DNA of 64,000 nt, taken from NCBI GenBank assembly GCA_050953365.1, contig JBMNMN010000004.1, positions 62,001 to 126,000 on the forward strand, written 5' to 3'. Shown piece after piece: positions 34,599-45,572 of this stretch. Every line of letters starts with the position of its first letter. The first letter of the stretch is position 1. The translations under genes and the position numbers were made by a program. This DNA is from UBA1426 sp050953365 (GTDB lineage: Bacteria > Bacillota > Clostridia > Peptostreptococcales > Anaerovoracaceae). The notes under the pieces are model-generated. The model was not told the DNA's origin. It saw only the letters and a list, made by a program, of their open reading frames with translations, and did no database searches.

Positions 34599-36771
34599 CA
34601 TGGCTGGCCACTGGTCCAACCCCTATGTAGCTTATGCAACAAGCCTGGGCATCATCGCGGGTTATCCCGATGGCACATTCAGACCGGACAAGACCGTATC
34701 CTATGACGAAGCAGCTACCATGCTGGTTGCAGCTCTGGGCTACAACGCAGACAGCCTGACAGGCACATGGCCGGCAAACTTTGTTGTAAAAGCAAAGAGC
34801 CTTGGCATCCTCGATGGAATTAAAGCAGGTCCTGCCGGAGCCAACAGAGGCGACATCGCAATTATGGCATTCCAGACTCTGGGCGCAAAAATCGGAAGCA
34901 CAGACAAGGACGGCAAGTGGACTGCAAATGATCCGGCCGACACCATGCTTGAAAGACTGGGCGCAAAAGTATATGTATCAGAAGCAGATGCAGATGATGG
35001 CAAGGACGAAACAGCTTTTGTACTGGACGAGACATGGGCCGAGAATGCAGTCGTTAATGTCAGAGATTTGCTGGGTGCTTATGTAACTGCATACGTAAAT
35101 GATGATGACGAAATCATCGCAATCAAAGATGTCAAATCCACTTTCCTGACAGGCGAATTTGAAGATGCACTTGCAGTAGATGAAATCTTTGCAGCAGATA
35201 AGGATTATGACATAAGAGATTTCACTGATGCCGATGTAGAGTATTTCTATAATGGTGGCGATTCCAATAAAGCTACCGTGTACACTGGCAACGAAACTGA
35301 AACATTCAAGATCGCAGCTAAGGTTTCCGGTAAAAAGATTGACGAAATTTATTCTGTCTCTCTGTGGGAAGTCACCGCCGCTGATTTGTTTGAAGAAGAC
35401 GATTTAGATGATGAAAGTCTTCTTGGCGAAGATTTCGCGTTGGACGACAACGATGAAATCGACCTAGGCTCCTTTGCGCTTCTTGGTGTAGACAGCCTTG
35501 GTGACATCGACGAAGATAATGTTGTCTATGTTTATTCAGGTACCTCTGATGATGTAATCACAAGAATAGAGGTTGGTACTGAAGTTGTAACAGGTGAAGT
35601 AACAAAGATCAATTCTTCCGGCAGCAAGGTTACCGTTGATGGAGTTGTTTACGAGCTTGCTGACAACGATTACGCAGATGATACTGACTGGGATGCTCTT
35701 GACATTGGCGACGAAGTAGAATTCTACCTTGACTATGAAGGATATGTATTTGAGGTTGAACTCGTTGAATCAGAAGCTGACCAATATGCGATCATCCTGA
35801 ATGCCGAAGATGCTACAGGTAATCCTATAACTGGCAAAAAAGCGTTAGTTGAGCTGTTCTTGGCCGATGGAACCGTTAAGGTCTTTGATGTAGCTAAAGA
35901 CGCAGACGAATCCGGAGCGCTGTTGAATGATGGTGATTGGGTACCGTCAGAAACTTCCGTATCTGGTATCGTTGTAGAGTATGGCGTTGACAGTGACGGT
36001 GTTATCGATGTAATCACAGCAGTAGATTTTGACGAAGACGGCGCTGAAGGTGCTGACAGTAAAGTAACTACCAAAGGCTACTTTGATGGTTATGCAATCG
36101 CTTCCGACGTTATCATCTTCACCTATGACGGCGTCGACCCAGCTGATGAGGATTCCTACGGAGTTACGACTCTTGCCAAGATTAAAGGCAATGAGTATGA
36201 TGATGTGGATTATCTCTTATCCAGCAACAAAATTGAGCTTATGGTGATTAACGGAGAAGGTAGCAGCGACGATGAAGTGTACGGTCTTGTAACCGGTTGG
36301 TTCAAGTCATCCGCCAGCGATACCGACTACATTGCAACTGTTTTAGTTGACGGTGAAGAGGTCGAGTATGAAATCGTTAATAATACCAACTTTGGAGCAG
36401 GTTCAGCATTTGTGCTTGACGCTTCAGAAGTTCTTTACATGCTGAAGTTCAACGCCAAGGGTCAGATTGTTGATCTGGTCGAAGTAGACGAAGATGCTGA
36501 TGATGAAGACACCGAAGCTGACCTCTTGGTTGATGGTGCGCTCGCTGAAAAGTATTCGGGTAGTGTACTCAAAGTCACCGGCGACACTAAGACCTCAAGA
36601 ACGGTTGATCCGGATGCTGTCGCTTATGAGTGGGATGAGGATCAGTTTGTTGTATCCACTGTATCCAAGAGCAATTTAGATATGGGTGTATATGTGGTGC
36701 TTTATGATCTGGACGAAGACGGAGTTGTTGATGTAGTCCTCTTCGGCGGACCTGAGCTGGGTGGAATCTAA
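34489..36771 (+). CDS. S-layer-type acidic SLH protein, main body
   Basis: 760 residues from the first in-frame ATG, though that start lies inside the SLH and has no good SD; the real product would begin at 34335 in the other frame. Contains the rest of SLH 1, SLH 2 (FSDMAGHWSNPYVAYATSLGIIAGYPDGTFRPDKTVSYDEAA) and a third SLH-like unit to about residue 125 (SLGILDGIKAGPAGANRGDIAIMAFQTLG). The remainder is very rich in Asp, Glu, Val and Gly with strand patterns (for example VTGEVTKINSSGSKVTVDGVVYELADNDYADDT), as in many S-layer subunits. Codons avoid rare forms and favour GAT/GAA/GTT, consistent with high expression. Secondary wall polymer binding via SLH is inferred. Confidence 0.85.
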   Translation: MAPTSRTTVVTRAEMAVIVVRALGLADYAMGTASFSDMAGHWSNPYVAYATSLGIIAGYPDGTFRPDKTVSYDEAATMLVAALGYNADSLTGTWPANFVVKAKSLGILDGIKAGPAGANRGDIAIMAFQTLGAKIGSTDKDGKWTANDPADTMLERLGAKVYVSEADADDGKDETAFVLDETWAENAVVNVRDLLGAYVTAYVNDDDEIIAIKDVKSTFLTGEFEDALAVDEIFAADKDYDIRDFTDADVEYFYNGGDSNKATVYTGNETETFKIAAKVSGKKIDEIYSVSLWEVTAADLFEEDDLDDESLLGEDFALDDNDEIDLGSFALLGVDSLGDIDEDNVVYVYSGTSDDVITRIEVGTEVVTGEVTKINSSGSKVTVDGVVYELADNDYADDTDWDALDIGDEVEFYLDYEGYVFEVELVESEADQYAIILNAEDATGNPITGKKALVELFLADGTVKVFDVAKDADESGALLNDGDWVPSETSVSGIVVEYGVDSDGVIDVITAVDFDEDGAEGADSKVTTKGYFDGYAIASDVIIFTYDGVDPADEDSYGVTTLAKIKGNEYDDVDYLLSSNKIELMVINGEGSSDDEVYGLVTGWFKSSASDTDYIATVLVDGEEVEYEIVNNTNFGAGSAFVLDASEVLYMLKFNAKGQIVDLVEVDEDADDEDTEADLLVDGALAEKYSGSVLKVTGDTKTSRTVDPDAVAYEWDEDQFVVSTVSKSNLDMGVYVVLYDLDEDGVVDVVLFGGPELGGI

Positions 36772-36814
36772 GAATTTAGAGCACTGAGATAAACCAAATA
36801 AAGTAACAACTTTT

Positions 36815-36847
36815 CGTAGGGCAGAGCAATCTGCCCTACGTTCTTTT
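36815..36847 (+). terminator. Intrinsic terminator of the S-layer gene
   Basis: CGTAGGGCAGA (36815-36825) with TCTGCCCTACG (36830-36840), GCAA tetraloop, then TTCTTTT. Confidence 0.9.
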
Positions 36848-37091
36848 ATAAGTAATGTCTGTTTATTGAGGCTGGATTCCTGTAAAGATTTTTCTTAAGG
36901 CTCGAAGTTAAACCTGCCGATGAAAGTCAATCGTTTTTTGGAGGTTAAAAAAGACAGCAATGCAAGCAGTCACAAATGAAAAGAACAGGCAGTTAATGCT
37001 TTTAAATAGTAAGCGTCAAATCATAGGCGCGTATGCAATGGAGAAATAATGTGAGATAATGCTCCCAAATAAATAACGAGGGGGCATTCCT

Positions 37092-37214
37092 ATGGCAAGA
37101 GCAAGCGAAGAAGAAAGGCAATTGTGGCGGCTTCTTGTCCGCGAGATGGAAGAAAGCGGCATGTACCGTAGAACTTTGTATTTGGTGTCAGACACCAAAT
37201 ACAAGTCCAAATAA
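37092..37214 (+). pseudogene. Short IS66-orf-like remnant
   Basis: 40 codons behind a good SD (GAGGGGG): MARASEEERQLWRLLVREMEE resembles the start of small IS-helper proteins (xxWxxLVxxxExSG). It runs into a GGTGTCAGACACC palindrome and stops. Probably a truncated remnant. Confidence 0.3.
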
Positions 37215-37220
37215 AACCAA

Positions 37221-37255
37221 AAAAACGGCTGCCTCCCATGACCGGGAGACAGCCG
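37221..37255 (-). terminator. Orphan minus-strand terminator-like hairpin
   Basis: CGGCTG (37226-37231) with CAGCCG (37250-37255), inner TCCC/GGGA; A-rich upstream side would give a T run on the minus strand. No minus-strand gene ends here. Confidence 0.4.
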
Positions 37256-37301
37256 CACCTATTAAGCCAATTTTTAATTATATCTATATTAATTTTTAGG
37301 C

Positions 37302-38481
37302 GAATTGTAAAATGAAGTTGAACTAATAAGGAATCCATAGTGACGATTTCTGTTGTAAAATAGTTTTACCACAAAACATACACAGAAAGGCGAATCACTA
37401 TGGATCACTCACAGTTTACGAAAGAATAAACATCTATCTTTTAAAGAGCGGGTAAAAATCGAGTTATTGGCTGGTGAAGGCAAAACTGCTTATGCCATCG
37501 CAAAGCTGCTAAATCGTCCCATAAACACCATTACAAACGAACTTAGGCGTGGCACAGTGGATCAGATAAAGCAGGGCAAATTTGTAAAAATCTACTATGC
37601 TGATGCCGGTCAGGCTAAATATGAGGCAAATCGCCGCAACACTGGTCGCAGGTACGAGCTGCTACAGTGCAGTGAGTTCGTAGGCTATATTGAGAAGATG
37701 ATGTTAGAGGAAGATTGGTCCGTGGACTCTGCCGTGGGTAGGGCCGCAGCAACTGGTAAATTTGATAAGATGCTTTGCACCAAGACCATCTATAACTACA
37801 TCGACTTGGGGCTCCTAAAGGTTAAGAATACTGACCTGCCACTAAAACTGAGGCGCAGCCCTAAAGGGGTTCGTATCAGGGCAAACAAGCGAAACCTCGG
37901 TGACAGTATTGAAAGCCGTCCTTCCCATGTGGAGGAAGGAGAAGAATTCGGCCACTGGGAGATCGATACAGTCATCGGTTCAAAATCCAAGGAGGACGAA
38001 AGCTTGTTGACTATCGTCGAACGGAAGACCAGAAACGCACTGATTCGTAAAATTTCAGCAAGAACAGCAGAAGCAGTAATGAAGGAAATTGATACGATCA
38101 AGGAGGAATTTGGCAGTCAGTTCCATGAAGCTTTCAAGACTATCACTTCCGACAACGGATCTGAGTTCGCCTCCCTGTCCAGACTGAAAGAACAGAATGT
38201 AGGAGTATACTTTACCCACCCCTTCTCCTCATTTGAACGAGGCACCAATGAAAACCATAATGGCATGATACGACGCTTCATCCCGAAAGGGAAGAAGATT
38301 TCCGATTACAGCTTAGAGGCCATCGAGCGAATAGAGGAATGGATGAATGGCCTCCCTAGAAAGATCCTAGGCTACAAAACCCCGGAGGAGCTCTTCGAAG
38401 AGGAACTCGATTTAATCTATGCTCTTTAACAACAGAGATTGGTCAAGGTACGGAGAATAGTTCAACTTGTTATTGCAATTC
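37302..38481 (+). mobile_element. IS30-family insertion sequence, copy 1
   Basis: Terminal inverted repeats 37302-37325 and 38458-38481 match at 20 of 24 positions (GAATTG ... AAGTTGAACTA). Length about 1180 bp. Encodes one transposase. A second copy at the right window edge has the same end (63030-63053) on the opposite strand. Confidence 0.85.
37467..38429 (+). CDS. IS30-family transposase (N-terminal frameshift)
   Basis: 320 residues from TTG 37467. Helix-turn-helix (GKTAYAIAKLLNRPINTITNELRRG) and the IS30 DDE core: FGHWEIDTVIGSK, ITSDNGSEFA, THPFSSFERGTNENHNGMIRRFIPKG. The native start is probably ATG 37400 (MDHSQFTKE), which meets a stop at 37427 because of one extra T; without it the frame reads KHLSFKERVKIELLAGEGKT and joins this ORF. 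So this copy lacks its first about 20 residues or depends on frameshifting. The second copy at 63.1 kb is about 90% alike. Confidence 0.9.
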   Translation: MAGEGKTAYAIAKLLNRPINTITNELRRGTVDQIKQGKFVKIYYADAGQAKYEANRRNTGRRYELLQCSEFVGYIEKMMLEEDWSVDSAVGRAAATGKFDKMLCTKTIYNYIDLGLLKVKNTDLPLKLRRSPKGVRIRANKRNLGDSIESRPSHVEEGEEFGHWEIDTVIGSKSKEDESLLTIVERKTRNALIRKISARTAEAVMKEIDTIKEEFGSQFHEAFKTITSDNGSEFASLSRLKEQNVGVYFTHPFSSFERGTNENHNGMIRRFIPKGKKISDYSLEAIERIEEWMNGLPRKILGYKTPEELFEEELDLIYAL

Positions 38482-38685
38482 AGGAAAAACAAAAAGAGGG
38501 AAAACCTTCTAACATTGTCACAATTATATCTCTTTTTTCGAGCGTTGTGAATAGAAAGAATGCAGCTAGGGCGGGCGGCGAGGCGAACCGCCGTGCAAAA
38601 TTCGACAAAAAAGAGTATTATGTACTTAATTCCGCATATTAGGCATTTTGCCTTGTTTACGGAATATCACGCCTTGGAGATATAA

Positions 38686-40359
<1,674 letters not shown>

Positions 40360-40515
40360 TGTCTACTAAGCTATGAAAAAACAAAGAAAGCACCTTGAGA
40401 GCTGAATAACGAAGATTGAACATAAGAAGAGTGTTTAGATGAGCAGGATTAGACGCAATTAAGGGCTTCGGACAGGTATGCCGAAGCCCATCAGAGCAGT
40501 ATAATCCAGTTACTG

Positions 40516-40581
40516 CTGTCAAGGGGCGGGTAGTATTTCCTGCGCGAGCGCAGAAAATCTCCACCCTTATACCCTTGACAG
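40516..40581. other. Long hairpin downstream of the transposase, inside the IS
   Basis: CTGTCAAGGG (40516-40525) with CCCTTGACAG (40572-40581); inner pairs include GCGC/GCGC. It lies just past the transposase stop and lacks a T run. Confidence 0.5.
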
Positions 40582-40595
40582 AGCGACAGTGTCTT

Positions 40596-42023
40596 TTATG
40601 CGGACTGAATGTTGAGAAGGTGACGCTGAGAGAGTTCAATAAGCTTCTGCCATTTGGCCGGCATATTCGGCAGCGATTCAAGCTCCGGAATCTGGTTGAG
40701 AGGCTTCCAATAACTGTAGGCATGCGGCCTTAGGAAATTGTAGTAAGCGACGAACACGGCGACGTGGGAGTCTGCGCCAGAAAAGGAGCCGTATCCATTG
40801 GTTACACGATAGGAGTGCTTGAACGTGCGGTTAAGACGCTCAATGGTCTGCTTAAGCCAGCGGTGCTCCGTTGAAACAGGATCCTTGTTGGTGAGACCAA
40901 TCACCTGTGTTACATCAAAATCCATTCCCTGCATCTGAAACTGAAGACCCGCGAGGTTGTAAACGGAGTATCCGTCAGCGATGAACTTCAGAGCCTTGCC
41001 GGGAAAGGGTGTGAAATGGGAGAATGCTCTACGCAAAGCGAGCATGCAGGGCTCAAGTGTCCTGGTACTGCTTACCGCATGGCCGATGATGGAACGCTTG
41101 ATGGCATCCATGACAAGCCAGACATAATGATTGACGCCCTTGACCTTAACATAAGTCTCATCAGCAGCAAGGGAACTCGTGGGTTTGTAGTCGTAGTCGA
41201 GAGTGAATTGGGAGACGATGGCGGAGGCGGTGTGAACATACCGTGCAATCATGCCATGGGATATGGCAACACCATGTACGTCAAACATGACTCTCTGTGT
41301 CTGCCGGAAAGACAGGCTGCAGTTCACCACGTAGGTCAGACAAAGGCCCAGAATATGAGGGGAAAACTTGCGGAACTTGAAATTCACGCCTTTACCGGGA
41401 ATCGAGGAGAGATCCATTTTGAAAAAATCAGTCGCAAATTCACGGTAGATGTAATGGAGTTTGAACCGGTAAGGATGCATACTGTATTCAGCACGATCCT
41501 CAGGAGAAAGCGCGGCAAGAGAGTTTTTGTAGAATTTACAGTGTTTGCTGACACACTTGTGGACGAAAAATCCTTTGCGGTCCTTCACCCTTGTGAGCGT
41601 GTTGCCGCAGTAAGGGCACTGAAGAAAGAATGTAGTAGCTGGCTTTCCTTGGAAGAAGCTGTTGCTGCAAACCTTGCATAAAAGCTGGCCACGGCCACCA
41701 TTGTTGTCGTAGAGATACGTATGAGGAGCTCCGCAGTAGGGGCATACTGTACCTGTCTGCGGACCAGCGGAACTGCGTCTTGATACGGGCTTGAGAGGCT
41801 TGCCGAAAAGGCGCTCGTGCTCCCGAAGCAGCTTCCTGTAATCCTGCTTCTCGAAGGTGCGGATCACCGACGGCTTGTCTACAGAAAGATGCTTGTACTT
41901 TGGGCTTCGTGAGTCGTAAGGCGGTTTCTTGGGAGTCAAGCCTTCGATGATGGAATTGAGTTCCTCAATCTTCGTTAATAGCGATTGAATAAGTTCAAAC
42001 AAAAATGTTACAATGGTTTTCAC
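40596..42023 (-). CDS. DDE transposase with N-terminal zinc ribbons
   Basis: About 475 residues from GTG 42023 (SD AAAGGAG). The frame is open to 42077 but lacks a better start. Two zinc ribbons (CPYCGAP...CKVC near 120 and CPYCGNT...C near 155), then a DDE core: SLAADETYVKVKG, KFIADGYSVYNL, TEHRWLKQTIERLNRTFKHSYR. The DETYVKVKG...WLKQ pattern resembles IS6-type enzymes but the ribbons and length differ, so I do not fix the family. A membrane-like N-terminal heptad run (TFLFELIQSLLTKIEELNSIIEG) suggests a coiled coil. Confidence 0.88.
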   Translation of the reverse strand: MKTIVTFLFELIQSLLTKIEELNSIIEGLTPKKPPYDSRSPKYKHLSVDKPSVIRTFEKQDYRKLLREHERLFGKPLKPVSRRSSAGPQTGTVCPYCGAPHTYLYDNNGGRGQLLCKVCSNSFFQGKPATTFFLQCPYCGNTLTRVKDRKGFFVHKCVSKHCKFYKNSLAALSPEDRAEYSMHPYRFKLHYIYREFATDFFKMDLSSIPGKGVNFKFRKFSPHILGLCLTYVVNCSLSFRQTQRVMFDVHGVAISHGMIARYVHTASAIVSQFTLDYDYKPTSSLAADETYVKVKGVNHYVWLVMDAIKRSIIGHAVSSTRTLEPCMLALRRAFSHFTPFPGKALKFIADGYSVYNLAGLQFQMQGMDFDVTQVIGLTNKDPVSTEHRWLKQTIERLNRTFKHSYRVTNGYGSFSGADSHVAVFVAYYNFLRPHAYSYWKPLNQIPELESLPNMPAKWQKLIELSQRHLLNIQSA

Positions 42024-42174
42024 AATGACTCCTTTCTCTTTGCGGGGAATGTTTGTAGTGAAACTATTGTACCGCAAAAAGGGGGGTCATTGTCTTTTTT
42101 CTTTAAAGGCACGTGAACCCATTGAAATATCAACAAATTAGTGGTGAACGCTAAGAAATTAGTAGACACTACGG

Positions 42175-42468
42175 CTTCGGCCTGGGGAAAAGTTGTATGA
42201 GGAGCTTCTGATGGGAGAGGAGGGTTTGAAGGAGACGTCTCACGGGAGCATTTTCATCGGGAAGCCTGTGCCGCCCACGCCGGCACTTGCGGAGATTTTA
42301 AACCGTGGCGAAAATGCTCTTGAGGAAGAGGTATACAATATTAGTCAGCGCTCAATAGAAGAAATAAAGGAATGGCTTCGGTCTATAGTCCCAAATTATA
42401 CTAATGGTAATGGAACAACGGAAGTGACCATCCATATAAATGAAGAGCGTAATGTCATGGATGAATAA
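42175..42468 (+). pseudogene. 3' remnant of the CapD-like gene after the IS
   Basis: In frame from 42175: LRPGEKLYEELLMGEEG and then about 80 residues to the stop, matching the normal C-terminus of the interrupted epimerase. No independent start with a credible SD except ATG at 42193 region, so probably untranslated. Confidence 0.85.
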
Positions 42469-42517
42469 CCCATAATTATTCACGCCTGAGGTAAAATTGA
42501 ATAGCTTAAATACAGCT

Positions 42518-42949
42518 TCATGAAAGGTATTGTTTCAGTTCTTGGATGTTGTTTTCCTCCAACTGAAGCAGTTTTTCCATAAGGCCGCGGATTTCCGGTT
42601 CAGCGTTTTGATATTTTTTCAGATTCTTAACGGCGTTGATGATACCCATATTGCTGCCGATCATGAGCATTTCTGATATATGGGACGTTGATTTATCCAT
42701 CATGGTCTGCATATCGATCATCAATCCCGTTCGCATCTTTTCGAAGGCTCCCAATCCTTTTTCTTCGTATCCGAATTTGTCTGCCATGCGCTTGGCGTTG
42801 TCGTTAATTGTTTTGTATTCATTGTACTGGGATTGCAAATGTTGCCTGAATTCTGCATCTTCCGTAATGTTCATCAGTTGATCCAAGGTTTCTATTCCCA
42901 TCTGGGAATTCTGGTAAATATAGTTTAGAAGCTCTGCGTTTTCGTTCAT
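42518..42949 (-). CDS. Hypothetical four-helix-bundle protein
   Basis: About 143 residues from ATG 42949 (SD AAGGAG; the frame is open to 43003). Almost wholly helical with regular heptads: ELLNYIYQNSQMGIETLDQLMNITED, FRQHLQSQYNEYKTINDNAKRMADKF, MIDMQTMMDKSTSHISEMLMIGSNMGI, EIRGLMEKLLQLEENNIQELKQYL. The four-helix pattern is like ferritin-like/DUF892-type bundles, but the paired ExxH metal motifs are not evident. Function unknown. Alone between the capD remnant and the FtsH-like gene. Confidence 0.7.
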   Translation of the reverse strand: MNENAELLNYIYQNSQMGIETLDQLMNITEDAEFRQHLQSQYNEYKTINDNAKRMADKFGYEEKGLGAFEKMRTGLMIDMQTMMDKSTSHISEMLMIGSNMGIINAVKNLKKYQNAEPEIRGLMEKLLQLEENNIQELKQYLS

Positions 42950-43234
42950 TTGAGCACACTCCTTTTTTGCATAGTATGTGTTGCTTCCCTGGTTCTTAGT
43001 CAAATATCAGATACAATTCCAACTCGGACACTAATTACAACTTAATTCAAAAAGGTAATTTTTCATCTGAATGAAAATGCCGTGGCTCTTATTTGAAATA
43101 AGCAACTGTGGTACCGAGCCAGGATGCAAAAAGTGTCAGACACCAAATGAAGCTGTCCATATAATACTTTTTTATAAATTGCAAAAGATAGTAGTAGCAT
43201 TGATCGTTAATTCCAAATAGGAGATTTTGGAAAA

Positions 43235-45106
43235 ATGTTTAGCCTATTTAGCCTATACAAGAATAGTTTGTATATGCGAGCGATTGCTATTCTCCTGATT
43301 TTGCTCGTCTTTGTCGGGGGGCAGACATCCTTTGTTTGCGCTGAAAACTTTTTTTTTGACGATGACGAGGACAAGATCTCCTATGATGAGTTGAAACTCA
43401 ATAAAATTGCTATTTCAGATTTAGAGGAATATATAAAAATAGAAGAAATCTCTAAAGAGGAATTTTATAAACTGAACTTTGGCATGAAAATAGCTGCCAT
43501 TGCGTTGACGGAAAACGACTATATTCTTATCAGAACGGAAGAGAACACCTATCATATGCTTCCTTTCGCGCCGGATCTGATTGGCGCATTGGAACTGACG
43601 GGGCTCTTGGAAGAGGGAAGCAATCTGAAAGCTGCGGAAGATCCGCCAGGCCAACCTATTACTACTTCACATCTTTTTACTATTTATTTTATGTTAGTTG
43701 TAATTACCGTTTTTACTTTTAGTATTCTGGCGATAAAGAGAAGGTATAAGGCCATGGAAAAGGGCCTGATTCCCGGCGGTCGCCAAAAGGAAAAAGAAAA
43801 AGAAGATCCCTCAGAAAATACGCAAAAGATTACTTTTGATCATGTGCAGGGGATTGATGAGCTAAAACCGGACCTGATGCGATTGGTGGATGCATTGAAA
43901 AATCCTGAAAAGTACAAAAGGCTGGGCGCAAGACCGACCAAAGGGCTGATCCTTTACGGGCCACCTGGTACAGGAAAGACACTGATCGCTAAGGCCATCT
44001 CCGGGGAAGCAGGCGTTCCGTTTTTCGCTGCTTCCGGCAGCGATTTTATGGAAAAATATGTGGGCGTCGGAGCCTCGCGAATCCGGGAACTTTTCAATAA
44101 AGCAAGAAAAGAAGCCCCGTCCATCGTGTTTATCGATGAAATTGATGCCATAGGCGGGGGTAGAGGGGACAGCAACAACAGCGAAAAGGATCAAACCATT
44201 AACGCATTGCTGACGGAACTGGATGGGTTTTTGCCTTCCGAGGGGGTGCTGACGATCTGCGCTACCAACAGGCTGGACATGTTGGATCCCGCTTTAACGA
44301 GGCCGGGAAGGTTCGACCTGAAGGTGGCAGTGAATTTACCGGACAAAAAAGCCAGGTACCAAATTTTGCGATTGCATAGCGCAAATAAAGTGCTGTCGAA
44401 AGAGGTTGATATACACGAATTGGTGAAGAAAACAAACGGCTTTTCCGGCGCGGAACTGGAAAATCTGTTAAACGAGGCGGCTTTAATTGCGGCGGGCAAG
44501 GACCGGGAATGCATTACAAATGAGGATGTTGAGGATGCGTTTTATAAGATTTTAATGAACGGCTATAAAAAAGAGCGAGTGGAAGGGGATAAGCATGTAA
44601 GGCTCATCGCTTACCATGAGGCAGGACATACCTTGGCGGCGAAGCTGATAAGCAACGACAGCGTATCTGCGGTTACGATTATGCAGAGTACCTCCGGCGC
44701 AGGAGGTGTCACCTTTCGTTCTCAGGAGGATACCTCCCTAAGAAGCAAAAAGGAATTGCGAGATTTAATCAAGGTGATGTATGCGGGGCGGGCTGCGGAG
44801 GAATTGTATTTGGGCGACGCCGACGATATAACTACCGGCGCATCGCAGGATATTAAGCAGGCCACGCAAATCATAAAGGAATACATCGGTATTTACGGTA
44901 TGGGAAACAACGGCATGATTGATTTGACCCAGCTTACAAACCAGTTTAATATCATCGAAGAAGCCTCCGGCCTGGCTATTTCGCTGTATCAGGAGACGAA
45001 GGAGTTTCTTGAAGCGCATAAGGAAAAGCTGGATCGGCTTGCCCAGGCGCTGATGGAAAAAGAAACCCTTAATGAAGCTGAAATTGATGCCATACTTAAT
45101 TTGTAA
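43235..45106 (+). CDS. FtsH-like membrane AAA+ zinc metalloprotease
   Basis: 623 residues. Two membrane segments (about residues 12-30 and 150-168) flank an external domain unlike that of the main FtsH; then AAA+ Walker A GPPGTGKT near residue 242, Walker B IVFIDEIDAIGG, SRH with TRPGRFDLKV, and the protease motif HEAGHTLAAK near 466 with a later acidic zinc ligand in DDITTGASQDI. Degrades membrane and soluble proteins in an ATP-dependent way. The divergent N-domain suggests a paralogue with its own substrates rather than the housekeeping enzyme. It begins after a GTGTCAGACACC palindrome. Confidence 0.92.
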   Translation: MFSLFSLYKNSLYMRAIAILLILLVFVGGQTSFVCAENFFFDDDEDKISYDELKLNKIAISDLEEYIKIEEISKEEFYKLNFGMKIAAIALTENDYILIRTEENTYHMLPFAPDLIGALELTGLLEEGSNLKAAEDPPGQPITTSHLFTIYFMLVVITVFTFSILAIKRRYKAMEKGLIPGGRQKEKEKEDPSENTQKITFDHVQGIDELKPDLMRLVDALKNPEKYKRLGARPTKGLILYGPPGTGKTLIAKAISGEAGVPFFAASGSDFMEKYVGVGASRIRELFNKARKEAPSIVFIDEIDAIGGGRGDSNNSEKDQTINALLTELDGFLPSEGVLTICATNRLDMLDPALTRPGRFDLKVAVNLPDKKARYQILRLHSANKVLSKEVDIHELVKKTNGFSGAELENLLNEAALIAAGKDRECITNEDVEDAFYKILMNGYKKERVEGDKHVRLIAYHEAGHTLAAKLISNDSVSAVTIMQSTSGAGGVTFRSQEDTSLRSKKELRDLIKVMYAGRAAEELYLGDADDITTGASQDIKQATQIIKEYIGIYGMGNNGMIDLTQLTNQFNIIEEASGLAISLYQETKEFLEAHKEKLDRLAQALMEKETLNEAEIDAILNL

Positions 45107-45572
45107 CAAGATGAGCAAAAAACGAAGTTATGTGTGGATTATTGTGACAATAACCTTGAAATTCCACACATAACTCAAATTTTTTCACAGAAAAGACCGT
45201 TTTACAGCTTTTGATCCACACATAAGTCCATTTTTTGCACAAAATTTTGATTCTTTCGCATTCCCCAAGATCCCTTAAAGCAAATAGTCCCCTTTGTGAT
45301 AATCATCGATTCAAACTGGCTTGAGGCATGAGGCAGCCACAAACATATGAGCCGAGTGACAGTCAAAGTGTCAAACCGTTAAAAATTCACTGCTCTTGCG
45401 ATTTCGACCCCGGTTGGGTATAATATATCCAGCTATAAACAGGCATAATAATAAAGTATGTAAAAGGTGTCAGACACTTTTTACAAGTAGTTGTACTTGG
45501 TGTCTGACATCTTTTCGGTGACGGCGTCTATTACAAAACAACAAATAAACAGCAAAGGTTATAGGAAAATCT
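45107..45572. other. Gene-free stretch with inverted motifs and a promoter
   Basis: 466 bp without ORFs. Holds GTGTGGA/TCCACAC inverted copies at about 45131 and 45163, related TCCACACATAA(C/G)T motifs at 45163 and 45214 ending in TTTTTTCACA or TTTTTTGCACA (similar to the 23-bp motif of the 15 and 24 kb regions), the palindrome pair AAAAGGTGTCAGACAC (45462) / GTGTCTGACATCTTTT (45500), and a promoter at 45396. Confidence 0.6.
45396..45424 (+). promoter_or_regulatory. Promoter for the MBOAT-SGNH pair
   Basis: TTGCGA (45396-45401), exact 17-bp spacer, TATAAT (45419-45424). About 150 bp before the MBOAT start; a GTGTCAGACAC hairpin lies between. Confidence 0.65.

Noticed and set aside
38439..38642. 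67-aa ORF after IS30
   Set aside because: It runs through the IS end repeat and has no SD or conserved pattern.
41016..41681. Plus-strand frame of 221 aa inside the zinc-ribbon IS
   Set aside because: The opposite strand encodes a full DDE transposase; this frame has no motif.
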